Assembly: GCA_036276235.1 (NCBI GenBank)
Contig: DATBDZ010000046.1
Span: forward strand, 1 to 15,549
Reading direction: 5' to 3'
Length of the DNA: 15,549 nucleotides
Origin: JANWHF01 sp036276235
GTDB taxonomy: Bacteria; Planctomycetota; Phycisphaerae; Tepidisphaerales; Tepidisphaeraceae
This document shows positions 7,901 to 15,549 of this stretch, piece after piece (positions within the stretch are counted from its first letter, which is position 1; each line of letters starts with the position of its first letter). The notes under the pieces are model-generated. The model was not told the DNA's origin. It ran no database searches and worked only from the letters and a program-made list of their open reading frames with translations. The position numbers and the translations under genes are program-made.

Positions 7901-10900
7901 ACCGTTACGTTTGGCAGCGGCAGATCGACGCCGCTGTTGTAGACGCCGTTGCTGGTGATATCGCGATAGACCAATCCGCTGAGAGATGATGTGCCGTTAA
8001 GCAGCACAGTCGTGCTGGTGCTGTATTGGGTGAACGCACCATCCTTGTCATTCACCCTGACGACAAACTGATGCACTCCAGTCGTGCCCAGATAGTTGGC
8101 CGGCACGAGCATGCCCGACAGCGGCGAATTGATGACGTCAAATACTCCGTCGTTATTGAAGTCGTAACTGTAGGTAAACCCCGCCGCGGTGTCAGCGGCG
8201 CCGCCGTCCACGGCGTTCTTGATGCTCAAAAAGCAAGGGCCGTTCAACGGAACCGTGGGCGCGACGCTGATGTTTCCCCACGGCGCGAGGTTCAAAATAT
8301 TGACGCTGGAAACATCGTAATCGGTAGCGCCAAATGAATCGGTCACGCGCATCGCGATGAGGATATTCGCCGGCCCGTCGAGCTGGGCGGCCGAGTATGT
8401 GACAGTCTTGCCGGTGGCGTCAGTATGGAAGATTCCATCTTCGAAATTGAAATCCCACTCATAGAGCCGGATCGATCGGCCCGCCGACGCGGTGGCGCTG
8501 CCCGTCAGCGTGATCTGTCCGCCCTCATAAACGCTCTGCGGCACGCCGGCATTGGGATGCGGCGGCAGATTGCTGGAAACCGTTAATGTCGTTGTCGCCA
8601 GCGCGCTTTGGCCGAGTGAATCGGTGACGCGAAATGCAACGGTCTGGCGTTTGAAAAAGATGCTTGCCGCCACGAACGATGCGGTCGGGCCGGTCGCATC
8701 GACATTGAAATTCTGCCCGTCGTAGTCGAAATCCCACTCATAAGAGGCAACCGACGCTCCGCTGCCGACAATTGCGGATCCAGCCAGGTGAACATCCCCA
8801 CCAGGATCTGCATCGTACGGCCCGCCGACGATCGCAACCGGAGCCGCCGCGGGATCATCGAGCAGGCGCGCGATAAAGTTTGTGGTAGTCCCGCCGGGCG
8901 GCACTTCGTGTCCCACAACTATGATTCGGCCGCCGGGGGCAAGGAGAATATGGGTGCCCAATTCGTCGCCGCCAAAGTCGTAGAACCTTTGGCCCCCGAC
9001 GCCAAACGCCGGATCGGGCGCGCCGGTGGCGGTCAGCCGCATGACCAGCAGATCATCCGTTGTCGTGAGCTGGGTCACCTGATGCGTGCCGGTCAGCAGA
9101 ATTCGTCCATCGGGCATCGCGGCCAATTCCGCCACCGTGTCGCGAGTCGAGCTCTTTGGGAGCATGAAAACGGCCGAGCCGTTGGTGCCGAACGATGGAT
9201 CGGGTGATCCGTTGGCGGTCAGTTTCGTGACCGTCAGCGGGTACGTCGTTGAAACAGAGCCGGCGGTTGACGCGACAAAGATCGCATCAGGATCGCTGAA
9301 TCGGAATGGCAGAAGATTGTCGTCCGTCGCGCCGCTATCGAGGATGACAACGCCGTTGTTGCCAAACGTCGGGTCAAATGTGCCATCGCCGTTGAGGCGA
9401 GCGACGTAGTCGTCTGTGTTGGGAGATCCCGATGTGCCTGAATCCACCGTTCCTTCAACCATGATGTGGCCATCGGACGTGGCCCAGAGATTGACGATGG
9501 TGTCGGATGTCCCGGGCACATCGAAGGAGAGGATCCCCTGCACGCCGAAGTTGGGATCCAGCCCGTTGGTGAGGCTTCGGGTAATGATCGGAATCCGGCT
9601 CGTTTTGAAAGTCCGCAGGCCGGCGGCGATAATGTTGCCACTGGGCAGCATCGCGACCTGTGAGAAGAACTGGAATGTTCCGCCCGTATCCAGCACAAAG
9701 CTGCCGTGAATCCCCAACTGCGGATCAACGCTTCCATCCGAATTGAGGCGCGCTTGCGCGAAAAGCGTTGGCGGCGTGCCGTTGAAAATATTCCCGTTGT
9801 CGGTCTGGCCGGCGAGTACCAGCTTGCCGTCGGCTTGCTGAACGATGGCTCTGGCAATTTCCTGCGATCCGCCGAGATTGAGGCTGACAGTTCCCCCGCT
9901 GCCGAAGGAAGTGTCGGTTGATCCGTCGGCGTTGACGCGCCACGCTTGGAAGTCTGACGATGCCCCGGAGCTGCCGCCGGCAAGAACGACCTTCCCATCG
10001 CTCTGGACAGCTGCCACCGGTCCGGAGACGGTCTCGGTCGCAAGGTAGTCGCTGAAAACAAAGCCGTTGTTGCCGAAGGATTTGTCGAGCGTGCCGTTGG
10101 CGCTATAGCGCATGACGATCACGTCCTCGCCCGCGCCCGGCGCGACGTATCCGGTGGCGGCGACGATAATGTTTGACCCTTGATTCCCAACCGCCGCATA
10201 AAACTGCCGGCCGACATTGGGCGGCAGGGAATACGTCATCACGCCGCCGGTACCGAAGGAGCCGTCCAGTTGGCCGTTGGCGGTCAGCTTCACGATCGCG
10301 GGGCCGGTGAGGAAGATCGATCCGTCCGGATTGGGATGAATGTTGTACGCGGCGGGGAAGCCGGGATTGGGCACGATTAGAACGCCGCCGCTGCCGAAGC
10401 TCGGATCGAGCACGCCGGTGGCGGAGTACTTCGCGACGGCGGTGGTTGTGCCGCCGAGGCCAGTCACCAGAAAGCTGTTGTCTGGCAAGACCTGGATATC
10501 GCGCAAGGAGCCGCTACTGGTGCCCAGCACCGACAGATCGATTTTGCCGAAGGTTGTATCGGGCTGCCCATTGGGCAGAAAACGCCGAATCTCCGCGGCG
10601 ACGTTGGCATTGCGAAACTCGCCGGCAAGCAGGATTCCGCCATTGCTCTGCACCGCCGCGGCCTTTGTGACAAAGCTGCCGGTGACCGGGAACGAGTCCG
10701 GTGGAATCAGCTGAACGCCGTTGGTGCCGAACGTCGTATCAACCGATCCGTCGGCATTGAGCTGAACCATGCCGGTGCTGACAACAAGCGTGCGCCCGTT
10801 TCCCGAATCAGCGATGGTCTGAAACGACGACGATGTCGAACCCACTTGATCTGAGGTGGGCCCAGCCCAACTGGGAACTGGCGCGCCGGCCGAATCAAGC

Positions 10901-11274
10901 TTGGTGACGATCGGATTGCCGCTGCCGCCGACGATGAAAGAGCCATCGGCTTCGGTGAAGATTTTCTTCACCGCCGTGACATCGAGCACCTCGCGGCCAC
11001 CGATGCCGAAAGAATGATCGATCTGGCCATTGGGAAGGTATCCCTCGATCGTTGCCTTATCGCTGCTGCCCAGCGCGCGATCTCCCCCGACAAGGATTCG
11101 GCCATCGGGCAGGACGGCTACCGCTAACGCCTCATTGTTTGCGCTGGACTGGCCGGAGACAAAGACTTTGCCGCCGGTGCCGAAGGTCGGATCCAGATCG
11201 CCGGCGCTGAGCAGCAGTCGGTTTTCGAGAATCTCCGCGCAGTATTTCAGTAGATGGGTTCGGTTTTTCCGCAT
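4948..11274 (-). CDS. Giant modular extracellular protein: delta-60, PKD-like and SdrD-B-like repeats
   Basis: This 2108-residue protein is probably exported. The N-terminus MRKNRTHLLKYCAEILENRLLLSA carries the LExRLLLSA motif seen at the start of large planctomycetal exoproteins. Residues ~24-815 hold about 13 delta-60 type repeats (xxDPTFGxxG, e.g. GDLDPTFGTGGKV), probably propeller blades; one (GSVDPQLGIHG) is degenerate. Next come PKD-like units of two kinds: A, containing YEWDFDYDGxxF, and B, containing GFTYSYDFNNDGVF and RVNDKDG. SdrD-B-like units follow, with possible calcium loops such as DANGNGVRDSGE. Order after ~817: A-A-B, three SdrD-B (~1096-1410); A-B (~1415-1600), one SdrD-B (~1610-1708); A-B (~1713-1898), two SdrD-B (~1905-2108). 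It ends at GKNFGDK with no dockerin, PEP-CTERM, LPxTG or membrane span. The ATG at 11274 is preferred over an in-frame GTG at 11331, whose 19 extra residues precede the motif; neither has a Shine-Dalgarno. Adhesion or a structural role is likely; no enzyme domain is visible. Confidence 0.9.
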   Translation of the reverse strand: MRKNRTHLLKYCAEILENRLLLSAGDLDPTFGTGGKVFVSGQSSANNEALAVAVLPDGRILVGGDRALGSSDKATIEGYLPNGQIDHSFGIGGREVLDVTAVKKIFTEADGSFIVGGSGNPIVTKLDSAGAPVPSWAGPTSDQVGSTSSSFQTIADSGNGRTLVVSTGMVQLNADGSVDTTFGTNGVQLIPPDSFPVTGSFVTKAAAVQSNGGILLAGEFRNANVAAEIRRFLPNGQPDTTFGKIDLSVLGTSSGSLRDIQVLPDNSFLVTGLGGTTTAVAKYSATGVLDPSFGSGGVLIVPNPGFPAAYNIHPNPDGSIFLTGPAIVKLTANGQLDGSFGTGGVMTYSLPPNVGRQFYAAVGNQGSNIIVAATGYVAPGAGEDVIVMRYSANGTLDKSFGNNGFVFSDYLATETVSGPVAAVQSDGKVVLAGGSSGASSDFQAWRVNADGSTDTSFGSGGTVSLNLGGSQEIARAIVQQADGKLVLAGQTDNGNIFNGTPPTLFAQARLNSDGSVDPQLGIHGSFVLDTGGTFQFFSQVAMLPSGNIIAAGLRTFKTSRIPIITRSLTNGLDPNFGVQGILSFDVPGTSDTIVNLWATSDGHIMVEGTVDSGTSGSPNTDDYVARLNGDGTFDPTFGNNGVVILDSGATDDNLLPFRFSDPDAIFVASTAGSVSTTYPLTVTKLTANGSPDPSFGTNGSAVFMLPKSSTRDTVAELAAMPDGRILLTGTHQVTQLTTTDDLLVMRLTATGAPDPAFGVGGQRFYDFGGDELGTHILLAPGGRIIVVGHEVPPGGTTTNFIARLLDDPAAAPVAIVGGPYDADPGGDVHLAGSAIVGSGASVASYEWDFDYDGQNFNVDATGPTASFVAASIFFKRQTVAFRVTDSLGQSALATTTLTVSSNLPPHPNAGVPQSVYEGGQITLTGSATASAGRSIRLYEWDFNFEDGIFHTDATGKTVTYSAAQLDGPANILIAMRVTDSFGATDYDVSSVNILNLAPWGNISVAPTVPLNGPCFLSIKNAVDGGAADTAAGFTYSYDFNNDGVFDVINSPLSGMLVPANYLGTTGVHQFVVRVNDKDGAFTQYSTSTTVLLNGTSSLSGLVYRDITSNGVYNSGVDLPLPNVTVFVDQNFDGVFDTGDVSAVSGPSGTYSISGIKSPNTYNVYAILPNANYVQVFPGAGTPQSVSFSAGLGTFGINFGLRDTTDYSAISGHVYQDTDASQTFNTGDLNISGRVIYFDLNNNGALDTGEPSTTTDASGNYQLKTFTAGTFHVRQVLPADWLQITPLGDGSILVNFATTGLIQLNGNFGSRLGAILEGFVYIDTNSDGERQLSEPPYTAGATVYLDSNNNGALDAGEPTSISSATGAFRFSPLVDGTYNLRIIPPSHWRTTTALGATLFVAVRAGFSTSTNFSITNAPPIALAPSPIVPEGGKVAPSAHDSNEPSGTIVSYEWDLNYDGVTFKPTATGVSTTFDAAGLDGPSTRVIAVRVTDAIGNSAIGTGTVHITNAPPTAVLSASPSVEFDATGTMSFSSVTDPSPADLAAGFTYSYDFNNDGVFEIQGSAASSATIPLAYLGTTGSHTVHGRVSDKDGGFADYTATVTVQPPPPPATVNGMVFGDTNADGMRDPSETGVAGMTVFMDANGNGVHDTGESIAVTDASGNYVLTGILRGTYVLSLPLPAGWTRTDDLSAFAITYGPSTVLSDMDLGVQGPPLPKIGGPYSVAEGSSVTLNATGSSEVGGTISKYEWDTNYNGTTFVARATGVSTSFSAVGLDGPSSRSIALRVTDANNVAAIATGSVTINNAPPKATFAAGGAVTLGSAGSVSFSAASDPSPADVTAGFKYSYDFNNDGTFETANSTSATATVPASYLATTGAHTIHGRIIDKDGGFTDYTTTIQVNAASGGASISGLVYNDANGNGVRDSGEAVISGQKLFIDKNLNSILDAGEPTFTTGAAGTFTFSGLAAGTYRIREVTMSGWRWTNPSSGYFNVTVTTGQIVTGKNFGETTNTLISGIVFKDANANAKLDTGEVALSGWVVYLDTNNNGILDTGEKSFTTGTDGKFSFVVPAGTYHLREVLKSGFTITTPAGGLYTLTLASGQSATGKNFGDK
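4951..8822 (-). repeat. Duplicated PKD-like / SdrD-B-like modules in the exoprotein gene
   Basis: The C-terminal half is built from a PKD-A, PKD-B, SdrD-B module repeated three times, with different numbers of SdrD-B units (three, one, two) and an extra PKD-A at the first. The DNA of the repeats is still similar. The plus-strand phrase AAGCCGCCGTCTTTGTC occurs at about 5612 and 6497, and GTTATTGAAGTCGTA or close variants at about 5730, 6617 and 8153. This indicates fairly recent internal duplication. Confidence 0.75.
8822..11205 (-). repeat. Array of about 13 delta-60 repeats within the exoprotein gene
   Basis: Roughly every 50-65 residues the protein shows a GxxDxxFGxxG motif: for example GQIDHSFGIGG, GSVDTTFGTNG, GVLDPSFGSGG, GQLDGSFGTGG, GTLDKSFGNNG, GSTDTSFGSGG, NGLDPNFGVQG, GTFDPTFGNNG, GSPDPSFGTNG and GAPDPAFGVGG. 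Each is usually followed by a strand with xxDGxIxxxG. This matches the 'uncharacterized delta-60 repeat' family, thought to form beta-propeller-like folds. The count is by eye. Confidence 0.8.
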
Positions 11275-11563
11275 GACGATATGGCTAATAGGCGCTGATG
11301 GAGCCACTGCACCCGCAATCGCCCGCCGCACCCCGGTTGAGCCGACATCGTAGGATGTGCACGTGCAAATACAAGGAAATTATTGGTCTGCGGTTGGTCC
11401 GCTTAGGTCTCGGAAACGCTGAGCAAACTGATCCATGGTTGGGATGTGAAAAACTATATGAGTCGTTGTTTTCTGGCGGGCTGGATTGTTGCGCGAAGCT
11501 GGGGCGCGGGTTGCTGGAATTTTATTTGTTGGTCGATTGATGTGGGAGAGTTGGTTTCTGGAG

Positions 11564-11624
11564 ACGCCGCTTGCGGCTTCGCGAGCCAAGTCGCGCACAA
11601 AACTCGCGAAGCCGCAAGCGGCGT
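11564..11624. repeat. Palindromic element copy B (perfect 22-bp arms)
   Basis: The arms 11564-11585 and 11603-11624 are exact reverse complements (ACGCCGCTTGCGGC at the outer end), around a 17-base loop. The loop contains CAAGTCGCGCACAAA, the reverse complement of the whole loop of the copy at 4856-4926. The two copies share arms and loop in opposite orientation and bracket the giant exoprotein gene. Confidence 0.88.
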
Positions 11625-11659
11625 ACAAATGCAGTCTTTCCACATCCCTCACCTTTTTT

Positions 11660-11686
11660 TTAAAAAATCTTCTCGCCCGCCCCGAG
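11660..11686 (-). terminator. Weak terminator candidate after the E3 gene
   Basis: On the minus strand, CTCG, a seven-base GC loop and CGAG (11686-11672) are followed by AAGATTTTTT, 16 bases past the E3 stop codon. The stem is only four base pairs, so a weak intrinsic terminator is possible but not secure. Confidence 0.3.
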
Positions 11687-11702
11687 TATGAGCATCTGCT
11701 CC

Positions 11703-13109
<1,407 letters not shown>

Positions 13110-13391
13110 GTGGCGTGGGATTTTAGGGGGGAACCGGGCCGGGAGCGAGAGGGGCGACGTGGTCGGAAGATCCGCGGCCTCATTCAGGCCTCAGTGATAT
13201 CTTTTATTCTTCCGTGATCGCGAGTTTTTGGGCATGCCCTCTTCCGCCCCGGAAGAATTATAGGGTAATCACATTAAATACAGTGGTTCGGCTTGCTCCA
13301 GCGTTTCTCGTAGCGGTTCTCTCGCCGAAAAAGTTTTGCGGGTTTCGACAAATTGCCCTCCGATTGGGAAGAAGCGGTTCGGCATTTGCAC

Positions 13392-13422
13392 ACACGCCAC
13401 CCCACGCGCGTGGCGTGTTTTT
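13392..13422 (+). promoter_or_regulatory. Terminator-like hairpin in the lipoprotein leader (possible attenuator)
   Basis: ACACGCCAC (13392-13400) pairs exactly with GTGGCGTGT (13410-13418), with a nine-base loop, followed directly by TTTT. This is an intrinsic-terminator shape reading on the plus strand, 31 bases before the lipoprotein ATG and just ahead of its Shine-Dalgarno. No plus-strand gene lies upstream that would need it, so transcription attenuation of the lipoprotein gene is plausible. Confidence 0.45.
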
Positions 13423-13439
13423 CATGTTGTTTCATCTCA

Positions 13440-13445
13440 AGAAGG
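13440..13445 (+). promoter_or_regulatory. Shine-Dalgarno deciding the lipoprotein start
   Basis: AGAAGGAG (13438-13445; core AAGGAG at 13442-13445 with the preceding bases) sits eight bases before the ATG at 13454. It is the only good ribosome binding site found before any gene in this window and settles the start, because the frame is open 240 bases further upstream. Confidence 0.8.
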
Positions 13446-13453
13446 AGTTTGTC

Positions 13454-15106
13454 ATGTCTCGGACTGTCGTACTCGGCGGATGGCGGGCAATATTAGGCGG
13501 GGCATTTGCCTCCGCGGCCCTCCTCGCTGTTGGATGTGCTCAGGATGACGGGAACAGATCGGCTCGCGATACCGGCTCAGCGCCTCAGTCGAACGACGGA
13601 TATGCGGCGTCGGCTGACTCCGCTCACTTCACGGTATCCCGCGCGTTTCCCACTGGCAATCGCAACAACAGCGAGCTGCTGGTCGAGGAGATTGGCCCGC
13701 GCGAGGTGCGCGTGGGAACGCCGTACACCTATCAAGTACGCGTGACCAATCTGACCGACCAGAAGATCACCGGCATCATTCTGCGGCAACATGCTTCGGA
13801 TAATTTTGCTTTCGACGAAAAGATGCGCGAGCGGGAAGGCCGCGATGCCCGAATTGAGGTAGGCGAGCTGGGTCCCAAGCAATCCAAGACAGTCGATGTG
13901 ACGGGGACCGCCAGCCAGCAGGGAACGCTCGACACATGCCTGAGCGCCCAATACAACCCGCCGACCCTTTGTGCGCAGGTCGCGATTGTCGCACCGGCGC
14001 TGCAGGCAGTTGCCGAGGGGCCCAGCCGGGCCGATGTGTGTCAGGAGCTTGATTATCGCTACACCGTCACCAACACCGGCACCGGCACCGCACACAATGT
14101 CGTGCTGCGCATGGATCTTCCTGAAGGCTTGCAAGCCAACGGCGGCCGCGGCGTATCGCTCAACGTCGGAGATCTGGGCCAAGGCCAGAGCCGCACTGTC
14201 GTCGCCCGCGTGCGGGCCGATCGAGCCGGTCAGTTCAGAACTCGCGCTGTGGTCGCCAGCGATATCGGACAGATTCAGACTTCAGAGGTTGCCACTGCGG
14301 TCATCGCCCCAAGACTTGCGGTAACGATCACCGGCCCCAAAGAGCAGCTTGCCGACCAGCCGGTTACATATCGCATTGACGTGAAGAACGTCGGCGAAGC
14401 CGCTGCCGCCCACACGCGCCTGCGCGTTGGCGCGACGCCGGGAGAAGTTGAGTTTGTCAATGCTCAAGGCGGCGAAGGCGCCCAATTGGCCTCCGAGCGA
14501 CAAGGCGGCGGACAAGACCTCGGCACAATCGAGCCGGGTCAAGCCCGCACCGTGACTATCAACTTCCGCACCCGCGCCGGCGGCAGCAATGCCTTCGACG
14601 CGACCGCACAGGCCGACTGCGCGCCGCCGGTTACCACATCGCTCAATACCGAACTCAAAACCATCACCGCATCAGCCTTGATTGTGACGCATGATCCTGA
14701 TCCGGTTCCCGTTGGGCGCAACGTGGTCTATCACGTCCTCGTGCAAAACAAGGGAAACGAAACCGATCACGATGTGCAGGTCATGGCGACGCTCCCCGAC
14801 GGTGAGCAGTTTGTTCGCGGCACGGGCAAGACCGACGTCAGGGCCAACGGCCAGAACCTGACCTTCGGCGTCATCCCGTCACTTGAGCCCAAGCAAACCA
14901 TCACCTGGGACATTGAAGCCAAGGCGATTCGCGCGGGCCAAGTTGACTTCAAGGCGACAATGACCACCCGCTCGACGCCAAATCCGGCCGTCAAGATCGA
15001 GCCGACCAAGCTCTACGGCGGCGACACCGGCGTGCAGACAAACACCAACGTCGCGCCTCCGGTAAATGGCCAGCCGAACCAGCCTTCGAATCCGAATCGG
15101 CCTTAG
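13454..15106 (+). CDS. DUF11-repeat lipoprotein (OmcB-like repeats)
   Basis: This 550-residue predicted lipoprotein begins MSRTVVLGGWRAILGGAF, with a signal segment ending LLAVGC; C28 would be lipidated, though -3 is Ala rather than the preferred Leu. A Ser/Asp/Gln-rich linker follows. Four Ig-like DUF11/'conserved repeat domain' units come next, at about 75-177 (GTPYTYQVRVTNLTDQKITG), 180-280 (ELDYRYTVTNTGTGTAHNV), 285-400 (QPVTYRIDVKNVGEAAA) and 403-515 (GRNVVYHVLVQNKGNETDHD). The protein ends in a Pro/Asn/Gln-rich tail (GQPNQPSNPNRP). The same repeat occurs in the chlamydial cysteine-rich envelope protein OmcB; here only a few cysteines are present (two in repeat 1, one in repeat 2, one after repeat 3). 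A surface or periplasmic structural role is inferred. It lies between the E3 and E2 genes on the opposite strand and has its own strong ribosome site and terminator. Confidence 0.88.
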   Translation: MSRTVVLGGWRAILGGAFASAALLAVGCAQDDGNRSARDTGSAPQSNDGYAASADSAHFTVSRAFPTGNRNNSELLVEEIGPREVRVGTPYTYQVRVTNLTDQKITGIILRQHASDNFAFDEKMREREGRDARIEVGELGPKQSKTVDVTGTASQQGTLDTCLSAQYNPPTLCAQVAIVAPALQAVAEGPSRADVCQELDYRYTVTNTGTGTAHNVVLRMDLPEGLQANGGRGVSLNVGDLGQGQSRTVVARVRADRAGQFRTRAVVASDIGQIQTSEVATAVIAPRLAVTITGPKEQLADQPVTYRIDVKNVGEAAAAHTRLRVGATPGEVEFVNAQGGEGAQLASERQGGGQDLGTIEPGQARTVTINFRTRAGGSNAFDATAQADCAPPVTTSLNTELKTITASALIVTHDPDPVPVGRNVVYHVLVQNKGNETDHDVQVMATLPDGEQFVRGTGKTDVRANGQNLTFGVIPSLEPKQTITWDIEAKAIRAGQVDFKATMTTRSTPNPAVKIEPTKLYGGDTGVQTNTNVAPPVNGQPNQPSNPNRP

Positions 15107-15131
15107 GAGTTCGCGGATTTGTGAGTGAAGA

Positions 15132-15169
15132 CGGGCGCGCCTGTAGCAACCAGGCGCGTCCGTTGTTTT
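15132..15169 (+). terminator. Intrinsic terminator of the lipoprotein gene
   Basis: CGGGCGCGCCTG (15132-15143) pairs with CAGGCGCGTCCG (15151-15162) over 12 bp with one G-T pair, around the loop TAGCAAC, followed by TTGTTTT. It starts 25 bases after the lipoprotein stop codon. Confidence 0.85.
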
Positions 15170-15322
15170 GCGCCACTCCGTAAACGAAAGACGGCGGACC
15201 GATGGTCGCGCCGCTACTCGGGGCTCTGAATGAGCGAAGCAGGATTCGTCGGTCGTATCCTGTTCACAGCTCACAACCGTCATGCAGTTCTGTACCTATG
15301 AACCTGGCGCGCCGCCTCAAGC

Positions 15323-15549
15323 TCATATCTCCAGCATCAACCGCGCCGGGTCTTCCAGCAACTCTTTCACGCGCACGAGGAAGCTCACCGATTCGCGGCC
15401 ATCGACCAAGCGATGGTCGTAGCTTAGGGCGACGTACATCATCGGGCGGATTTCGATTTTGTCGCCGATGGCCATCGGGCGCTTTTGGATGGCGTGCATG
15501 CCGAGAATGGCGCTTTGCGGCGGGTTGAGGATGGGCGTGGAGAGCAGCG
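15323..15549 (-). CDS. sucB: 2-oxoglutarate dehydrogenase E2, dihydrolipoyl succinyltransferase (C-terminus only)
   Basis: The minus strand reads in from the window edge and ends with TGA at 15325-15323; only the last ~75 residues are present. The sequence includes STPILNPPQSAILGMHAI, RPMAIGDKIEIRPMMYVALS, and the acyltransferase active-site motif SYDHRLVDGRES, then FLVRVKELLEDPARLMLEI. DHRxxDG carries the catalytic histidine of E2 enzymes. NPPQSAILGMHAI and the DGRESVSFL...LLEDPARL ending match succinyltransferase (SucB/OdhB) rather than the pyruvate E2. It transfers succinyl groups to CoA in the TCA cycle and works with E3, encoded by the gene at 11703-13109. It is convergent with the lipoprotein gene. 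Confidence 0.93.
   Translation of the reverse strand, partial: LLSTPILNPPQSAILGMHAIQKRPMAIGDKIEIRPMMYVALSYDHRLVDGRESVSFLVRVKELLEDPARLMLEI

Larger units (their letters stand above)
11275..11702. other. 428-base non-coding spacer between the E3 gene and the exoprotein gene
   Basis: I see no convincing gene here; short open frames on both strands are translations of the palindromic element or of adjacent sequence. It holds palindromic element copy B (11564-11624), a TTTTTTAAAAAA tract (11656-11667), a weak terminator candidate for the E3 gene and a 10-base palindrome TGCACGTGCA (11358-11367) about 85 bases before the exoprotein start. The promoter of the exoprotein gene should lie here, but I find no clear -35/-10 pair. 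Confidence 0.7.
13110..13453. other. 344-base divergent spacer / lipoprotein leader
   Basis: This region separates the divergent E3 and lipoprotein genes and should hold both promoters, though I cannot assign clear boxes. It contains a perfect 10-base palindrome GGGCATGCCC (13230-13239), a 6-bp hairpin CTTCCG-CCC-CGGAAG (13241-13255), and the terminator-like hairpin described separately. The reading frame of the lipoprotein stays open back to 13214, but translation of that part shows no domain, and the Shine-Dalgarno points to 13454. Confidence 0.6.

Noticed and set aside
11275..11331. GTG start for the giant exoprotein, adding 19 residues
   Set aside because: The ATG at 11274 gives the short basic lead into the LExRLLLSA motif seen in this class; the GTG has no ribosome site either. 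It cannot be fully excluded.
4856..11624. Composite transposon formed by the two palindromic copies
   Set aside because: No transposase is present between or near them, and the copies are only 60-70 bases; inverted dispersed repeats explain the data better.

Overview
The window is high-GC DNA that looks like an ordinary chromosomal stretch of a Planctomycetota bacterium, possibly class Phycisphaerae. The main clue is a giant predicted extracellular protein. Its N-terminus carries the 'LExRLLLSA' motif found at the start of many large planctomycetal exoproteins, followed by delta-60, PKD-like and SdrD-B-like repeats. Supporting clues are a tryptophan-halogenase-family protein, a DUF11-repeat lipoprotein, mostly absent Shine-Dalgarno sequences, and many short palindromic repeats between genes. 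The phylum is well supported; the class is a guess.

Layout, left to right: (1) 1-1551, minus: exonuclease VII large subunit (xseA), missing only its C-terminal end. (2) 1552-1783: divergent spacer with a short GC hairpin and a perfect 33-bp-arm hairpin. (3) 1784-3286, plus: FAD-dependent halogenase-family protein. (4) 3287-3469: convergent spacer filled with nested palindromes; the last one runs into the end of the next gene. (5) 4531-3470, minus: five-span membrane protein with a YdcF/DUF218 domain, start-stop overlapped with a small 87-residue gene (4791-4528). (6) 4792-4947: spacer holding a large palindrome. (7) 11274-4948, minus: the 2108-residue modular exoprotein. (8) 11275-11702: non-coding spacer holding a second, inverted copy of the same palindrome. 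(9) 13109-11703, minus: dihydrolipoyl dehydrogenase (E3). (10) 13110-13453: leader region with a terminator-like hairpin. (11) 13454-15106, plus: DUF11-repeat lipoprotein with a good Shine-Dalgarno and a terminator. (12) 15323-15549, minus: C-terminus of the 2-oxoglutarate dehydrogenase E2 subunit.

Functionally, the E2 fragment and the E3 gene belong to the 2-oxoglutarate dehydrogenase complex of the TCA cycle, but the oppositely oriented lipoprotein gene separates them. The exoprotein and the lipoprotein are probably cell-surface components. The halogenase stands alone, with no visible flavin reductase or biosynthetic partner. No tRNA, rRNA, CRISPR array, insertion sequence or prophage gene was seen.

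I found no clear new defence or mobile system. The most interesting signals are the palindromic repeat families crowding the intergenic gaps (one with a conserved loop and inverted copies on both sides of the giant gene), the architecture of the giant gene, the orphan halogenase, and a possible attenuator in the lipoprotein leader.
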